Shown in pieces: positions 9,586-18,580 of a DNA stretch of 64,000 nucleotides (the first letter of the stretch is position 1; each line of letters starts with the position of its first letter). The stretch covers positions 1,116,001 to 1,180,000 of the forward strand of contig NZ_CP127390.1 in the NCBI RefSeq assembly GCF_030286045.1, given 5' to 3'. The translations under genes were made by a program, and so were the position numbers. Source of the stretch: Propionimicrobium sp. PCR01-08-3. GTDB taxonomy: Bacteria; Actinomycetota; Actinomycetes; Propionibacteriales; Propionibacteriaceae. The notes below the pieces were generated by a model, which saw only the letters and a list, made by a program, of their open reading frames with translations, did no database searches and was not told where the DNA came from.

Positions 9586-10905
9586 CTACTTTTGGCCTTG
9601 GGCGGCTTTCATGAAGCGGCGTTGGTAGCTGACGACTTGGTTGGTGGAGGTGAATCGGGCGAGGTAGCCGGGTTCTGCGGTGACGACGACGCGGTCGGCC
9701 ATATCGGAGAATTCGTCGCTGGCCAATAGTTTGTCGATGTCGGGATAGTTGAAGTCGCCTTCCATGGAGCAGATGATCAGCCGGGTGTCGGGCAGGTTCG
9801 CGTTGCGTAGGGCGCGCAGGTTGTGGCGGACCGAGTCCAGGCCGTCGGAGCCTTCGGGGTCTTGGATGTGCCGGTAGGCGACGATGGTGCGGGCCCGCGA
9901 GACGGCTTCGTCCGGGTTCATGCCGGTGTCGGTGCTGGCCAGGTAGTCGGTGGACACCATGTAATCGCGTAGTTCGGCGGCCGCGTCGTGATCGCCGCCA
10001 TCGAGGCGGGCGAGTAGTTCGACCATCTTCTGGGATTGCATCAGACGGTGCCGGATGAACGAGTTGATGAAGTAGGGGCGGGCCTGCAACGCCATCTGGG
10101 TTTGGTAGGGCTCGAACATCAGCGTGTAGTTGATCCGATACCCGGCCTCGGTCAACTTCAAGGTGAGGTTGTGGCCGCGCAGGGCGTCGGCGGTGGCGGG
10201 TTCCCAGTAGCGCTGGTCGAGCCTGCCATCACCTTCCAGCAGCTGGTGCACATTTTGTGCGTTGACCGGGCCGGTGTGCGGCACTTTGATGACGACCCGG
10301 TCTTGGCCGAGGAGTTCTTTGAAGAAGGCGGCCTCGTCCAGAATCTTGTTGAAATCTTCTTCGAATGGGTTGTTCAGTTCGACGGAGATGTCGCAGCCCG
10401 GCCCGAGGATGCGTCCGAGTTCTGCCATGACCTCGTCACGGGTGTTGAACTTGTGGTCGACGTTCGCCGCAGGATTGTTGATGAACAGGTCGTAGATGAT
10501 GCCCGGGTTACAGGTCAGGTTACCCAGCAGCGGCGCGATCGGCGCGATCTCGTACGGGTTCGCAGAATCGGCGGAATAGATGACCGCGGTCGGGCGCTTC
10601 CTGCCGTCGGTGTCGTAGCCGATGTCGCGCTTCAAATTGACGTTCAGCAGGCCGTCGGGTTCGAGGTCGTATTCGAACCGGAACCCTGCCGGGGTGTGAC
10701 CGGCCTCGGGCTTGAAATAGTCACAGATACGGACGAACTCGCTGGTGACCCCGATATGGGTGGCGTTCTCGGCGAGCAGCGAGAACTGCAGTTCGTCGAC
10801 AGGCTGGGCCAGCACCCGGTCGAGATGATCACTGGCGCCACGCGCAGGCTCCAAACCCAGCGAACGCAAACGTAGTTGTAGCGGAGGGGTTAACGGTTGG
10901 TGCAT
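9586..10905 (-). CDS. Divergent transaldolase-like (class I aldolase fold) protein
   Basis: 439 aa, longer than standard transaldolases (about 220-370). The order of strands fits the transaldolase family: LLGNLTCNPGIIYDLF (as in the TTNPSLI region), then CDISVELNNPF, VVIKVPHTGPVN, and NLTLKLTEAGYRINYTLMFE followed by YFINSFIRHR. The Lys in VVIKVP is the expected Schiff-base residue by position. ATG 10905 has GAGGAG nearby. It is the last gene of the aldolase-FGGY operon. A carbon-carbon lyase or transferase acting on a sugar phosphate is inferred; the substrate is unknown. Confidence 0.65.
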   Translation of the reverse strand: MHQPLTPPLQLRLRSLGLEPARGASDHLDRVLAQPVDELQFSLLAENATHIGVTSEFVRICDYFKPEAGHTPAGFRFEYDLEPDGLLNVNLKRDIGYDTDGRKRPTAVIYSADSANPYEIAPIAPLLGNLTCNPGIIYDLFINNPAANVDHKFNTRDEVMAELGRILGPGCDISVELNNPFEEDFNKILDEAAFFKELLGQDRVVIKVPHTGPVNAQNVHQLLEGDGRLDQRYWEPATADALRGHNLTLKLTEAGYRINYTLMFEPYQTQMALQARPYFINSFIRHRLMQSQKMVELLARLDGGDHDAAAELRDYMVSTDYLASTDTGMNPDEAVSRARTIVAYRHIQDPEGSDGLDSVRHNLRALRNANLPDTRLIICSMEGDFNYPDIDKLLASDEFSDMADRVVVTAEPGYLARFTSTNQVVSYQRRFMKAAQGQK

Positions 10906-10955
10906 CAGAAAATGCTCCTCACTTTTCGAATCGTTGTTATCAGCATTGATGAAAG

Positions 10956-11423
10956 TTATCGGGTAGGTTGCAGCGAATACCCGCGCGAGGCCAGCCCATT
11001 CTCAATAAGCGCGATCGAACGCGTCTGCTTGATAATGAAATAGCCGAGCGGAATGAACACCACGCACATTGCCAGGGCGAGCAGGCCGTTGCTCGGATAG
11101 ATATAGACGATGCCGATCACCACAATCAGTCCGAGGATGATCTCGGAGCGGCGCTTGCCCTTCAACATCTTGCGGGTGGTGAGCAGGTTGTCGACGATCT
11201 GCTGTTTTTCGGACGATGTTTTCTCGCCGGACATGTGGACGCCGAGGGCTTCCCGGTGGTCACGGTTCTCTTGTATCTGGCGGACGATGCCCCGCGCGAG
11301 ATAACCGAGCGCCAAAACCCCGAATCCGACGGCCAGCACGGTCTGCCCGCGGCCGGCGAAGATACTCGCCAGAATGCCCAAGCAGGCAACAGTCATCAGA
11401 TAGAAGCCCCAGCGCTGGTTCAT
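10956..11423 (-). CDS. Small four-helix membrane protein, unknown
   Basis: 155 aa. Two hydrophobic segments near residues 7-45, a charged cytoplasmic-looking stretch (IQENRDHREALGVHMSGEK), then two more near 93-133. I do not recognise the family. Its ATG overlaps the FGGY kinase stop (ATGA), so it is translationally coupled to the operon, and a 50-base gap leads to the transaldolase-like gene. The place suggests an accessory role in uptake or sensing, but nothing in the sequence proves it. Confidence 0.6.
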   Translation of the reverse strand: MNQRWGFYLMTVACLGILASIFAGRGQTVLAVGFGVLALGYLARGIVRQIQENRDHREALGVHMSGEKTSSEKQQIVDNLLTTRKMLKGKRRSEIILGLIVVIGIVYIYPSNGLLALAMCVVFIPLGYFIIKQTRSIALIENGLASRGYSLQPTR

Positions 11424-12754
11424 GCGGTCAGCTCTCCGTTGTAGTGGCGGACAAGTTCGACATTACCCAACACGGAACAATTGTCGACGACCTCGAAACT
11501 GAAGCCTGGGAACTGTTGTTCCTTCAGCTTGATGAATGCGGGGGTCGACATGCCGCCGGTCAGTTTGATGACCGAATCCATCGGCACCACTTCGCCGGCG
11601 AGCTTCACCACGTCGTACAGCACTGTGTTCATCGATTTCAGCATGGTGGCCAGCATTTCGTCGCGGGTGGCGGCCAGGGTCAGCCCGTGCCAGGCGCCGG
11701 TGCGTTTTTCGAGTGACTGCCGGTCACCGGTCAGGTACGGATCGAAGCTGACCTCGCCGTCATCGGCGAACCTGTCGATACACGAGGGCAGATAGTCGGT
11801 GTTGAACTGGTCACGGGTCATCTCTTTGCAGAACTGTTCAAAGAACCAGTCGATACCGAACCCGCCGGCGGTGGTGGCATAGATCTGCCAGATACCCGGC
11901 AGCGCGGAGTTCCGCAGATAGTAGCCGGGATTGGTGACGGGCTTGTCGATGAGGATCGACACCATGTCCGAGCTGCCGGCAGTGTTCATGATGCGTCCGG
12001 CGCGGTCGTTGTGGGCGCCCATCTGGGCCGACGCCATGTCGTTGGTGCCGACCGCCACCGGGATACCCGCCGGTACTCCCAGCCGATCAGCCGATTCCGG
12101 CAGCAGTGTGCCCAACAATTCGCCCGGATTACGGATCTCGGGGAACCATTCGTGTTTGAGGCCGAAAGTGTCGAGCAGTTCGGACGACCAACCACCCTGG
12201 GTGGTCGTCTCATACAGGCCGAGCATCGACGCGTTGACCAGATCGACCATCCACTCACCCGTGAGACGATGATGCACCAAGGTGGGCAGGTGACCGATGC
12301 GGTAGGTGCGCTCCAGCACCTCGGGCTGGTTCTGTTGCATCCACAGCACCGTCATGATGCCCGCCCCGCCCGCGAACGGATAGATACCGGCGATCGACAG
12401 ATACGTGTCCTTACCGACCACCTCGTTGATGACGTCGGTGATCGAGCGGCTGCGCCGATCCATGTGCGTGATGATGTTCGGATAGGCCAGCGTGCCGTCC
12501 TCGGCGATGAACACCGGGGAGGGCGAGAACGTGTCGTAACACAACACCCCGACCTGTTCCCGCAATTCGGCGGGCAACCTCTTCGACGCCTGGCCGGTCG
12601 CCTCGAACAGCACCTCCGGGTCGATCTCCACCTTCTCACCCGGCAACAAAATATAGGGATACTCCTGCTTCTCGGAGGCGAGCACCCTCAGATCATCATC
12701 GAGGATCTCCATCTTCACCGCAGAAGTGCCGAAATCAATGGACAGGTAATACAT
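11420..12754 (-). CDS. FGGY-family carbohydrate kinase
   Basis: 444 aa from ATG 12754 (GAAAGGA eight bases upstream); an upstream in-frame extension is rejected because MYYLSIDFGTSAVK is the usual FGGY start. Phosphate-1 motif DFGTSAVK, the catalytic-region Asp in GTNDMASAQMG, MNTAGSS and the C-terminal adenosine motif KLTGGMSTPAF are present. It should phosphorylate a ketose, polyol or related sugar. It follows the DHDPS-type aldolase after 13 bases. Length is slightly short for xylulokinases. Specificity cannot be inferred; apulose, xylulose or a tetrulose are possible given the island. Confidence 0.88.
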   Translation of the reverse strand: MYYLSIDFGTSAVKMEILDDDLRVLASEKQEYPYILLPGEKVEIDPEVLFEATGQASKRLPAELREQVGVLCYDTFSPSPVFIAEDGTLAYPNIITHMDRRSRSITDVINEVVGKDTYLSIAGIYPFAGGAGIMTVLWMQQNQPEVLERTYRIGHLPTLVHHRLTGEWMVDLVNASMLGLYETTTQGGWSSELLDTFGLKHEWFPEIRNPGELLGTLLPESADRLGVPAGIPVAVGTNDMASAQMGAHNDRAGRIMNTAGSSDMVSILIDKPVTNPGYYLRNSALPGIWQIYATTAGGFGIDWFFEQFCKEMTRDQFNTDYLPSCIDRFADDGEVSFDPYLTGDRQSLEKRTGAWHGLTLAATRDEMLATMLKSMNTVLYDVVKLAGEVVPMDSVIKLTGGMSTPAFIKLKEQQFPGFSFEVVDNCSVLGNVELVRHYNGELTA

Positions 12755-12767
12755 GGCAGGCGTCCTT

Positions 12768-13688
12768 TCAGGCCCCGAAGGTCGCGAGTTCGGCGAGACC
12801 CTGATCGAGGGCCTGACGGATCTGGGATTCAGCATCGGCGCTGACCCGGCAAACAGGCCGCCGGGGCGCTCCCGCGTGGTAGCCGCGGATATTCATCGCG
12901 GCTTTCAGGCTCGCCACACCCTGCTTACCGCCACCGCTCTTCGCGACCCGACTCAAAATGCGGTAGTACCGTTTCGCCGCATCAGGTGACTCGTTGAAAT
13001 AAAGATCAGTCAGCCGGGCGCATTCGTCCGGCAGATAATTCGCGGCCGACACCACACCACCCGGGCCGTCGAAAGCCAAACAGGTCATGACATTGGACAA
13101 CGAACCCGCCATCACAGCGAAATCATCACGCGCACCGGCGGCCACCATGTACTCGGTCATCATGGTCGGCGAGGTGTCCTTGACACCCGCGATATTAGGA
13201 TGATCGGCGAGCTCGGCCAGCACACTCGGCGGCACCGTCACACCGTTGGCGTATCCGGGTGCCACGTACAACAAGATCGGAACCGGACTCGCATCGGCCA
13301 CCGCCGTATAGAAATCGGCCAGCGCGGGCCCATCGTCCAACTTCGCGAAATAGTTCGGGGTGAGCACCGAGACGTAATCGATGGAGTCACCCCACGGCTC
13401 CAAGCTCCGGACGAACGAGATCGTCGTCCTGGTCGACTCGCGTCCGGCACCCACGATCAACGTCTTGTCACCCTTGTTGGCTGCCGCAGCCTTGATAACG
13501 GTGCGGGACTCTTCGTCATCGACCGCCTTGAACTCACCATTAGTGCCCAGCACCATATAGCCGGCCACACCGGTACCGTCCCACAACCCGAAATTGTGCT
13601 CCAAAGCCGCAACATCAACAGCTTCATCGCTACCGGCATCAAACGGGGTCGCAACCGGAATGATCACGCCTCGCAATTGGTCGTTCAT
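12768..13688 (-). CDS. DHDPS/N-acetylneuraminate-lyase family aldolase
   Basis: 306 aa from ATG 13688, with GGAG just upstream; the longer open frame is not supported. The family TIM barrel shows GTNGEFKAV, the Tyr of ILLYVAPGY and the Schiff-base Lys in IAGVKDTSP. Members cleave or condense 2-keto acids with aldehydes via a Lys imine. In a catabolic island a 2-keto-3-deoxy sugar acid aldolase or dehydratase is likelier than lysine biosynthesis. It is the first gene of a four-gene operon: aldolase, FGGY kinase, membrane protein, transaldolase-like. Confidence 0.88.
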   Translation of the reverse strand: MNDQLRGVIIPVATPFDAGSDEAVDVAALEHNFGLWDGTGVAGYMVLGTNGEFKAVDDEESRTVIKAAAANKGDKTLIVGAGRESTRTTISFVRSLEPWGDSIDYVSVLTPNYFAKLDDGPALADFYTAVADASPVPILLYVAPGYANGVTVPPSVLAELADHPNIAGVKDTSPTMMTEYMVAAGARDDFAVMAGSLSNVMTCLAFDGPGGVVSAANYLPDECARLTDLYFNESPDAAKRYYRILSRVAKSGGGKQGVASLKAAMNIRGYHAGAPRRPVCRVSADAESQIRQALDQGLAELATFGA

Positions 13689-14152
13689 TTCGCTCCAAAC
13701 AGGTCGACTCACCGAATACAAGCAGCCATTCGACCTCGGACGACTGCTGGGCATTGTATGGGCTGGAACTTCTTGGGGGTCGGATCTGCCGACGTGCGCC
13801 TTCAACAGCGCTCATCGTCGGATCGAAGCCTCGTCCGCCACAACGGTTATACGTACATGCTATAGGAAATGACAGAGCCGGGCCAATCGCCGATGCCATC
13901 AAATCGTCTGATACGCAGGCTCTCTCGAGGTTCGGCAAGGTTCTGCTTAATTGATTGCTGTGACGCTCGCTTGCCGATGCCATTCTACGGTCGATGGCCG
14001 GCCTGCCTGGAGATTGCCGGATGCAGCAGGAATGCCGGTCAGGGCAGTGTCCAGAATGAGGTCCGCGCCCGGGCTTTGAGAGCCCCTGGGCGCGAACCCC
14101 ACAACTTAGTGGTGCACACAGGCCGGTCACAGCTGTTGCGGAACTGGATTTG
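13689..14152. other. Promoter region of the aldolase operon
   Basis: 464 bases with no plausible gene. On the minus strand an AT-rich element (GTATAAC near 13846-13853) could serve as a -10 for the aldolase operon. GCTATAGGAA at 13859-13868 (minus strand TTCCTATAGC) resembles an element upstream of the dehydrogenase gene near 16331. Confidence 0.4.
14064..14094 (-). terminator. Hairpin after the Nramp-like gene
   Basis: 7+5 bp GC stem with a two-base bulge (14064-14075/14081-14094), starting about 60 bases after the transporter stop. No T-run follows, so it may be an RNA-stabilising structure and not an intrinsic terminator. Confidence 0.5.
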
Positions 14153-15646
14153 TCAGCTGAAGAAGCCGATCAGGCCGACGATGCCCATCACGGTCATCGC
14201 GATGGACGCGATCACCAGGATGACCTGGATGAGCGGCTTCATGCGCAACTGCTTGGGCAATACCTTGTATTCGGCGCGCAAGAGGCAGAAGCCCCACAGA
14301 CCGAGCGCGAAGACACCACCGAGGATGCCGGCGAAACCGATCACCGCCGTATAACTCGCCCCGGTCAGCGCCAAGATGATTGCGATGCCGAGGGTGTAGG
14401 TGGCGACGATGATGCGCAGTTTTTGCCAATGCTTGGGATTGTTCAGCACCGGGAAGGCTGGGCTGAACGCTTCACGCACGGTGTACGGATAGGTCACCGT
14501 CAACAATGCCTGTTGCGAGCCCCAGAAGGCACACCAGATGGCCACCATGTAGAGATACTTCAGTATCGGGTGCACATTGGTGAAGAATGCTGCCTGCTCA
14601 GTCAGGATGTTGTTATCGGCGGGGACCTGCTGCGCTCCGTCGGCGCCGAGCACCACGGTGCCGAGAACCATGAAGGTAACGGCGAAGATACCCACCGCGA
14701 TGAACGAGGTAACAGAGTCGATCTTGGCGGCTTTGACGCCGGTGGCGCAACGCTCCAGGTTCTCATCGTCCATGGCGATCGGAATCTGCTCGTCCTTGCC
14801 GAGGGCCTGCAGTTGCAGGTTGATCTCGGTGTTGTCAGCGCGACCGAGCATGCCCCAGTCCTTCTCGCGGAAGGTGCCGATGTAGCCGATGTAGTCGTAG
14901 ATGCCGCCGCCCAGCGCGCCCAGATAGGACAATATTTCAACCGGGATTGCCTTGGCTGCGACATCGGGGAACTTCTCCTGCACCCAGCCCGGGTACTCGG
15001 AGGGCACCTCCGGCACGAACAGGCCCTGCAGCACGTGCCCCCAGTTCGGGTTGGCCACGATCAATGCGATGATCGAGAAGACGATCAGCAAGCCGACGAT
15101 CGCGGTCTGCAGGTTCTCGACCTTGCTGAAGTCCTTCACCCACAAGGTGATGTAGGCGATGAGGCTCCAGGCGATGCCTGCCCACAGCCAGGGCTCCTGA
15201 GAGCCGGTGATGACCCACGGAGTCCACTGGCTCAGCGCCAGGATGTAGGCAACGCACCAGGCTGGGAAACAGACCGCTGCCAGCACGCCGAAGAAGGTGG
15301 CCAGCCAGTGCCTGCCGACACCGCTCTTGGTGAAACCTGGAATGACGTGGCCCATCCTGGCGAACGGGTGCTCGCCGGTGATGACCATGTAGCGGGCCGC
15401 GGCGTAGACGACGACTGCCTTGAAGATGGCGCCGAAGATGAATGTCCACAAGATGGTGTAGCCGAAGACCGCGCCACCTCGGGTGGCCTGGAAGATCTCG
15501 CCATTGCCGATCGTCACGGAGGCCAGGATGAATCCGGGGCCGACGATGCTCAGTAGATCGAGGAACTTCTTTGAAGCAAGCTTGGGATCTTGCTCGGGAT
15601 ACCGTAAGGGTTCCAGCGCGGGAGTTGTTTCAACCCCTGTACTCAT
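14153..15646 (-). CDS. Nramp-fold transporter lacking metal-binding motifs
   Basis: 497 aa with about 11-12 hydrophobic segments. The first helix region, GPGFILASVTIGNGEI followed by GYTILW, aligns with Nramp helix 1, where metal transporters have DPGN; here it reads IGNGE. The helix-6 region (LGALGGGIYDYIGYIGTF) lacks the MPH motif. It also has a roughly 50-residue polar loop after that helix. In canonical Nramps the Asp, Asn and Met of these motifs bind Mn/Fe, so a different substrate is likely. It is the only obvious transporter in the island. Start ATG 15646 follows GGAGGATCC on the minus strand. Confidence 0.78.
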   Translation of the reverse strand: MSTGVETTPALEPLRYPEQDPKLASKKFLDLLSIVGPGFILASVTIGNGEIFQATRGGAVFGYTILWTFIFGAIFKAVVVYAAARYMVITGEHPFARMGHVIPGFTKSGVGRHWLATFFGVLAAVCFPAWCVAYILALSQWTPWVITGSQEPWLWAGIAWSLIAYITLWVKDFSKVENLQTAIVGLLIVFSIIALIVANPNWGHVLQGLFVPEVPSEYPGWVQEKFPDVAAKAIPVEILSYLGALGGGIYDYIGYIGTFREKDWGMLGRADNTEINLQLQALGKDEQIPIAMDDENLERCATGVKAAKIDSVTSFIAVGIFAVTFMVLGTVVLGADGAQQVPADNNILTEQAAFFTNVHPILKYLYMVAIWCAFWGSQQALLTVTYPYTVREAFSPAFPVLNNPKHWQKLRIIVATYTLGIAIILALTGASYTAVIGFAGILGGVFALGLWGFCLLRAEYKVLPKQLRMKPLIQVILVIASIAMTVMGIVGLIGFFS

Positions 15647-16465
15647 CGGATCCTCCTTTGTAACCGGGGAACTGTGCCGGGTGCGACAGTTCCGATTGCT
15701 CCAGGGTTTGCAGGCTGCCGAGGCGGCTTGCAGACCTGAGAGCTGGCGGCCGTGCGAACCACTGACGGCCGGTGGAGACAGTGAAACGTCGCGCGCAGGA
15801 CTCGTGCATCAATGAGAGCTGATCTGCCCGGCTCCGCTGACGTTCGCCGGTTATGCTCTGGCGTCCATCGGTTGATTCGGAACTAGGCGCGATCAATCTC
15901 ATCGGGGTGAACGTCTGCACCATTTCTGGCAACGCTGCCTCCTTGAACTGGTGACTGGTCTTCTACGCCCAATCACAGCGCCTATAGGCTACAGAAAAAT
16001 ACGTCGCCAGTGCAAGACGCGGGACGAGACCGGTGCCAAGTGTTGCAGAAGGAGGCCACGAGGTGATTTACTATGCGGCCTGTGCTGTTTGATCACGGAT
16101 TCTTCGATGCCGGCTGGGTGCTTGTTATGCAGAGCGGGCAGGCTTGTCCCGGGCCGGTGGGCTCGAGCGAAATCGGCGGAGCTGCGGCCGATCGGAGTTC
16201 CGGCCGATCGGAATGGTGGTGGCAGAGCGCAAGATAGCTCGCGAGTTGAGGGGAGCCGAGTTTCTGGTTGTCGGCGGGTGAGGCGCGGACAAACGTGGAA
16301 TTATGCGCCCGCGTCACAGCTCAACCAAACTTCCTATATGATTATAGAAGTCAGTTGGTCACCGATCGATCATTGGCTGCAGACACGTAAGAATCCGATG
16401 GCATTGGTGCCCTGGAGGCGCACACTGACGAGTTGCTGCAGTCGCCCGAGGAGGGAATTATCTAG
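15647..16465. other. Long divergent spacer of the catabolic island
   Basis: 819 bases between the transporter (minus) and the dehydrogenase (plus). Open frames here look non-coding. It holds the palindrome GCCTATAGGC (15980-15989), a direct repeat CGGCCGATCGGA (16185-16196 and 16201-16212, 16-base period) and a promoter-like element at 16337. A 54-codon frame from ATG 16072 has a purine-rich upstream stretch but no recognisable protein. Confidence 0.5.
16337..16342 (+). promoter_or_regulatory. Candidate -10 (TATGAT) of the dehydrogenase unit
   Basis: TATGAT at 16337-16342 sits inside TTCCTATATGATTATAGAA, an imperfect inverted repeat that could also be an operator. A weak -35 candidate (GTCACA) lies about 18 bases upstream. 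Start codon is about 124 bases downstream. Confidence 0.4.
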
Positions 16466-17419
16466 ATGGCTATCAACAAAATCGCGGTTGTCGGTGCGGG
16501 TTACATGGGGGGTGGCATCGCGCAGGTTTTCGCGATTGCCGGTCATCAGGTCGTCCTCGCCGATGCGGACGCCGAGCTGACCAAGAAGAATCTCGAGCGG
16601 CTGATCGCCGAGGCGAAGGACTGGGAGGAGCGTGGCCTCTTCCTGCCGGGTAATGCTGTGCTTGTCGAAAGGAATCTGAGCGCTGCTGAAAGCATCGAGG
16701 ACGCCGTCGCCGATGCGGACTACATTCAAGAAGCCGTTCCCGAGAAGCCCCAAATCAAGGATGCGGTGCTCAGCCGCATCGAGGCCGCCGCGCGTCCGGA
16801 TGCGATCATCGCCTCCAACACCTCGACGCTGCCCATCGGCGGGCTCGCGAAGTCGCTGAAGAAGGCCGACCGTTTCCTGGGTGTGCATTTCTCCAACCCG
16901 TCGCCGTTCATCCCGGGCGTTGAGGTGATCTTGCACAAGGGAACCGATGAATCTTTGCTGCCCGAGATCGAAGAACTCGTTCGCTCGACGGGCAAACTGA
17001 CCGCGCGAGTCAACGACTCACCCGGTTTCGTGCTCAACCGCCTGCAGTATGCGCTGCTCAAGGAGGCCATCAGCATCGTCGATGACGGTGTGGCCGCCGC
17101 GGACGATGTCGACATCATCACCCGCACGACCTTCGGATTCCGGCTGCCGTTCTTCGGGCCGTTCGCCATCGCCGACATGGCCGGGCTGGACGTCTACCGC
17201 GATTGCTTCAAGACTTTCGAAGACAACTTCGGCGAGCGCTTCGCGACCCCCGAGGGCCTGAAGAATCTGGTCGACGAAGGACATCTGGGCACCAAGGCAG
17301 GCGGCGGCTTCGTCATTCCGGCGGGCGACACCACCGACCTGGTGGCCTACCGCAATACCGCCTATGCCAAACTGCAGCAGCTGCTCACCGAGTTGGGCCA
17401 GGCTCCCGGCGTGAAATAG
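16466..17419 (+). CDS. 3-hydroxyacyl-CoA/3-hydroxyacid dehydrogenase family protein
   Basis: 317 aa. The N-terminal Rossmann motif is VVGAGYMGGGIAQ, followed by the acidic strand end VLADAD that favours NAD. ASNTSTLPIG and the catalytic-type motif GVHFSNPSPF are present, then a helical C-terminal domain with VNDSPGFVLNR. The family includes 3-hydroxybutyryl-CoA, carnitine and L-gulonate 3-dehydrogenases. In this island oxidation of a sugar-acid 3-OH is plausible: the resulting 3-keto acid could lose CO2 to give a ketose. A fatty-acid role is possible but no other beta-oxidation gene is nearby. GAGGAGGG precedes the ATG. Confidence 0.82.
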   Translation: MAINKIAVVGAGYMGGGIAQVFAIAGHQVVLADADAELTKKNLERLIAEAKDWEERGLFLPGNAVLVERNLSAAESIEDAVADADYIQEAVPEKPQIKDAVLSRIEAAARPDAIIASNTSTLPIGGLAKSLKKADRFLGVHFSNPSPFIPGVEVILHKGTDESLLPEIEELVRSTGKLTARVNDSPGFVLNRLQYALLKEAISIVDDGVAAADDVDIITRTTFGFRLPFFGPFAIADMAGLDVYRDCFKTFEDNFGERFATPEGLKNLVDEGHLGTKAGGGFVIPAGDTTDLVAYRNTAYAKLQQLLTELGQAPGVK

Positions 17420-17561
17420 TTCACCATTTCGCCGCAAGGCCGAGAAGACGCGAGATCACGTCTGTTTTCTCGACCAAACGGGCGCGAGACGCCAACCAGC
17501 CGAACAAGCGCCCACCCAAGCAAGAAGCCCCGATCATCAACTAACAAGGAGACACCACACA

Positions 17562-18494
17562 ATGTCGAAATACACTGCCGAGAACTGGCCGATTGCCTGC
17601 CCGATGCTGCTGTTCGGCGGCCTCGACTCCAAGGGCGGCCCCATTCAGGACGCCGATCCCTCCGAGTGGCAGCGTCAGATGGCAGAAGTCGCCGCCATGG
17701 GCTTCACCGAAATGGACCCCCTTGATGTCTGGGTGCGCGTCGGTGACCTGTCGCCGGCCCGGCTGAACGACTTCAAGCAATGCCTCGCTGACACCGGGCT
17801 GACCGTGCCGGGCATCTCGACCTCGCGCAAGTCGCTGGTGGATGCTGAGCGCGGCGAGGAGTACCTGGCCTACGGCCACCGACTGATCGACACCGCGGTC
17901 GAGCTGGGTGCAGAGGTCGTGTCATTCGGCTTCTTCCAGCCCACGACACCGGCGCAGGACGCCGCGGTCTGGTTCTGGCTGGCTCCCGGCCATAAGGACT
18001 CCGATGACCCGGAGATCTACAAACTCGCCGTCAGCCGCATCCGCGAACTGGCCGAGCACGCTCAGTCGGTCGGCATCCAGATCACCTTGGAGATGTTCGA
18101 GGACACCTATCTCGGCAGCTCCGACCAGTGCGTGAAGTTCGTCACCGATGTCAACCATCCGGCCTGTGGCCTGAACCCGGACCTCGGCAACCTGGTGCGG
18201 TTGCATCGTCCGCTCGAGCCGGTCACCGAGGCATTCGAGAAGATGCTGCCCTACACCAACTACTGGCACATCAAGAACTACACGCGTGACTTCGACCCGG
18301 CGACCGGTGCCTACTCGACTCATCCTTCGCCGATGGCGGGTGGCTATGTGAACTACCGCAATGTCATCGCCCGGGCACTCGAACTCGGCTTCGAGATGCC
18401 GTTCATGGTGGAGCATTACGGCGCCGATTCGCTGTACAACCTGGCCGAGTCCAGGGAGTACATCCGTTCGGTGCTGCGCGCCAAGATGGCCTGA
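17562..18494 (+). CDS. Sugar phosphate isomerase/epimerase (xylose-isomerase-like TIM barrel)
   Basis: 310 aa, AP_endonuc_2-type TIM barrel. Likely metal ligands in order: Glu in ITLEMFED, Asp in GLNPDLGNL, His in NYWHIKNY and Glu in FMVEHYG. Such proteins interconvert keto- and aldo-sugars or epimerise sugars and sugar acids with a divalent metal. AAGGAG lies upstream of ATG 17562. It follows the dehydrogenase after 142 bases on the same strand, probably one transcript. Candidate roles from the family include apiose isomerase, 2-/3-oxotetronate isomerase and ketose 3-epimerase; sequence alone does not decide. Confidence 0.8.
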   Translation: MSKYTAENWPIACPMLLFGGLDSKGGPIQDADPSEWQRQMAEVAAMGFTEMDPLDVWVRVGDLSPARLNDFKQCLADTGLTVPGISTSRKSLVDAERGEEYLAYGHRLIDTAVELGAEVVSFGFFQPTTPAQDAAVWFWLAPGHKDSDDPEIYKLAVSRIRELAEHAQSVGIQITLEMFEDTYLGSSDQCVKFVTDVNHPACGLNPDLGNLVRLHRPLEPVTEAFEKMLPYTNYWHIKNYTRDFDPATGAYSTHPSPMAGGYVNYRNVIARALELGFEMPFMVEHYGADSLYNLAESREYIRSVLRAKMA

Positions 18495-18580
18495 CGTCCT
18501 CGTCACCATCGGTGCGGGATCTTCGTGCCTTGACCATAATTGAGGGTACGTACTCCGATTGCGATACGACTGGAGGAAAG

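Noticed and set aside
13639-14130. 163-codon minus-strand frame upstream of the aldolase
   Set aside because: Cys/Ser/Arg-rich with no family likeness; it overlaps the aldolase start and its regulatory region.
15951-16580. 209-codon frame running into the dehydrogenase gene
   Set aside because: Composition unlike a protein, and it overlaps the well-supported start at 16466.
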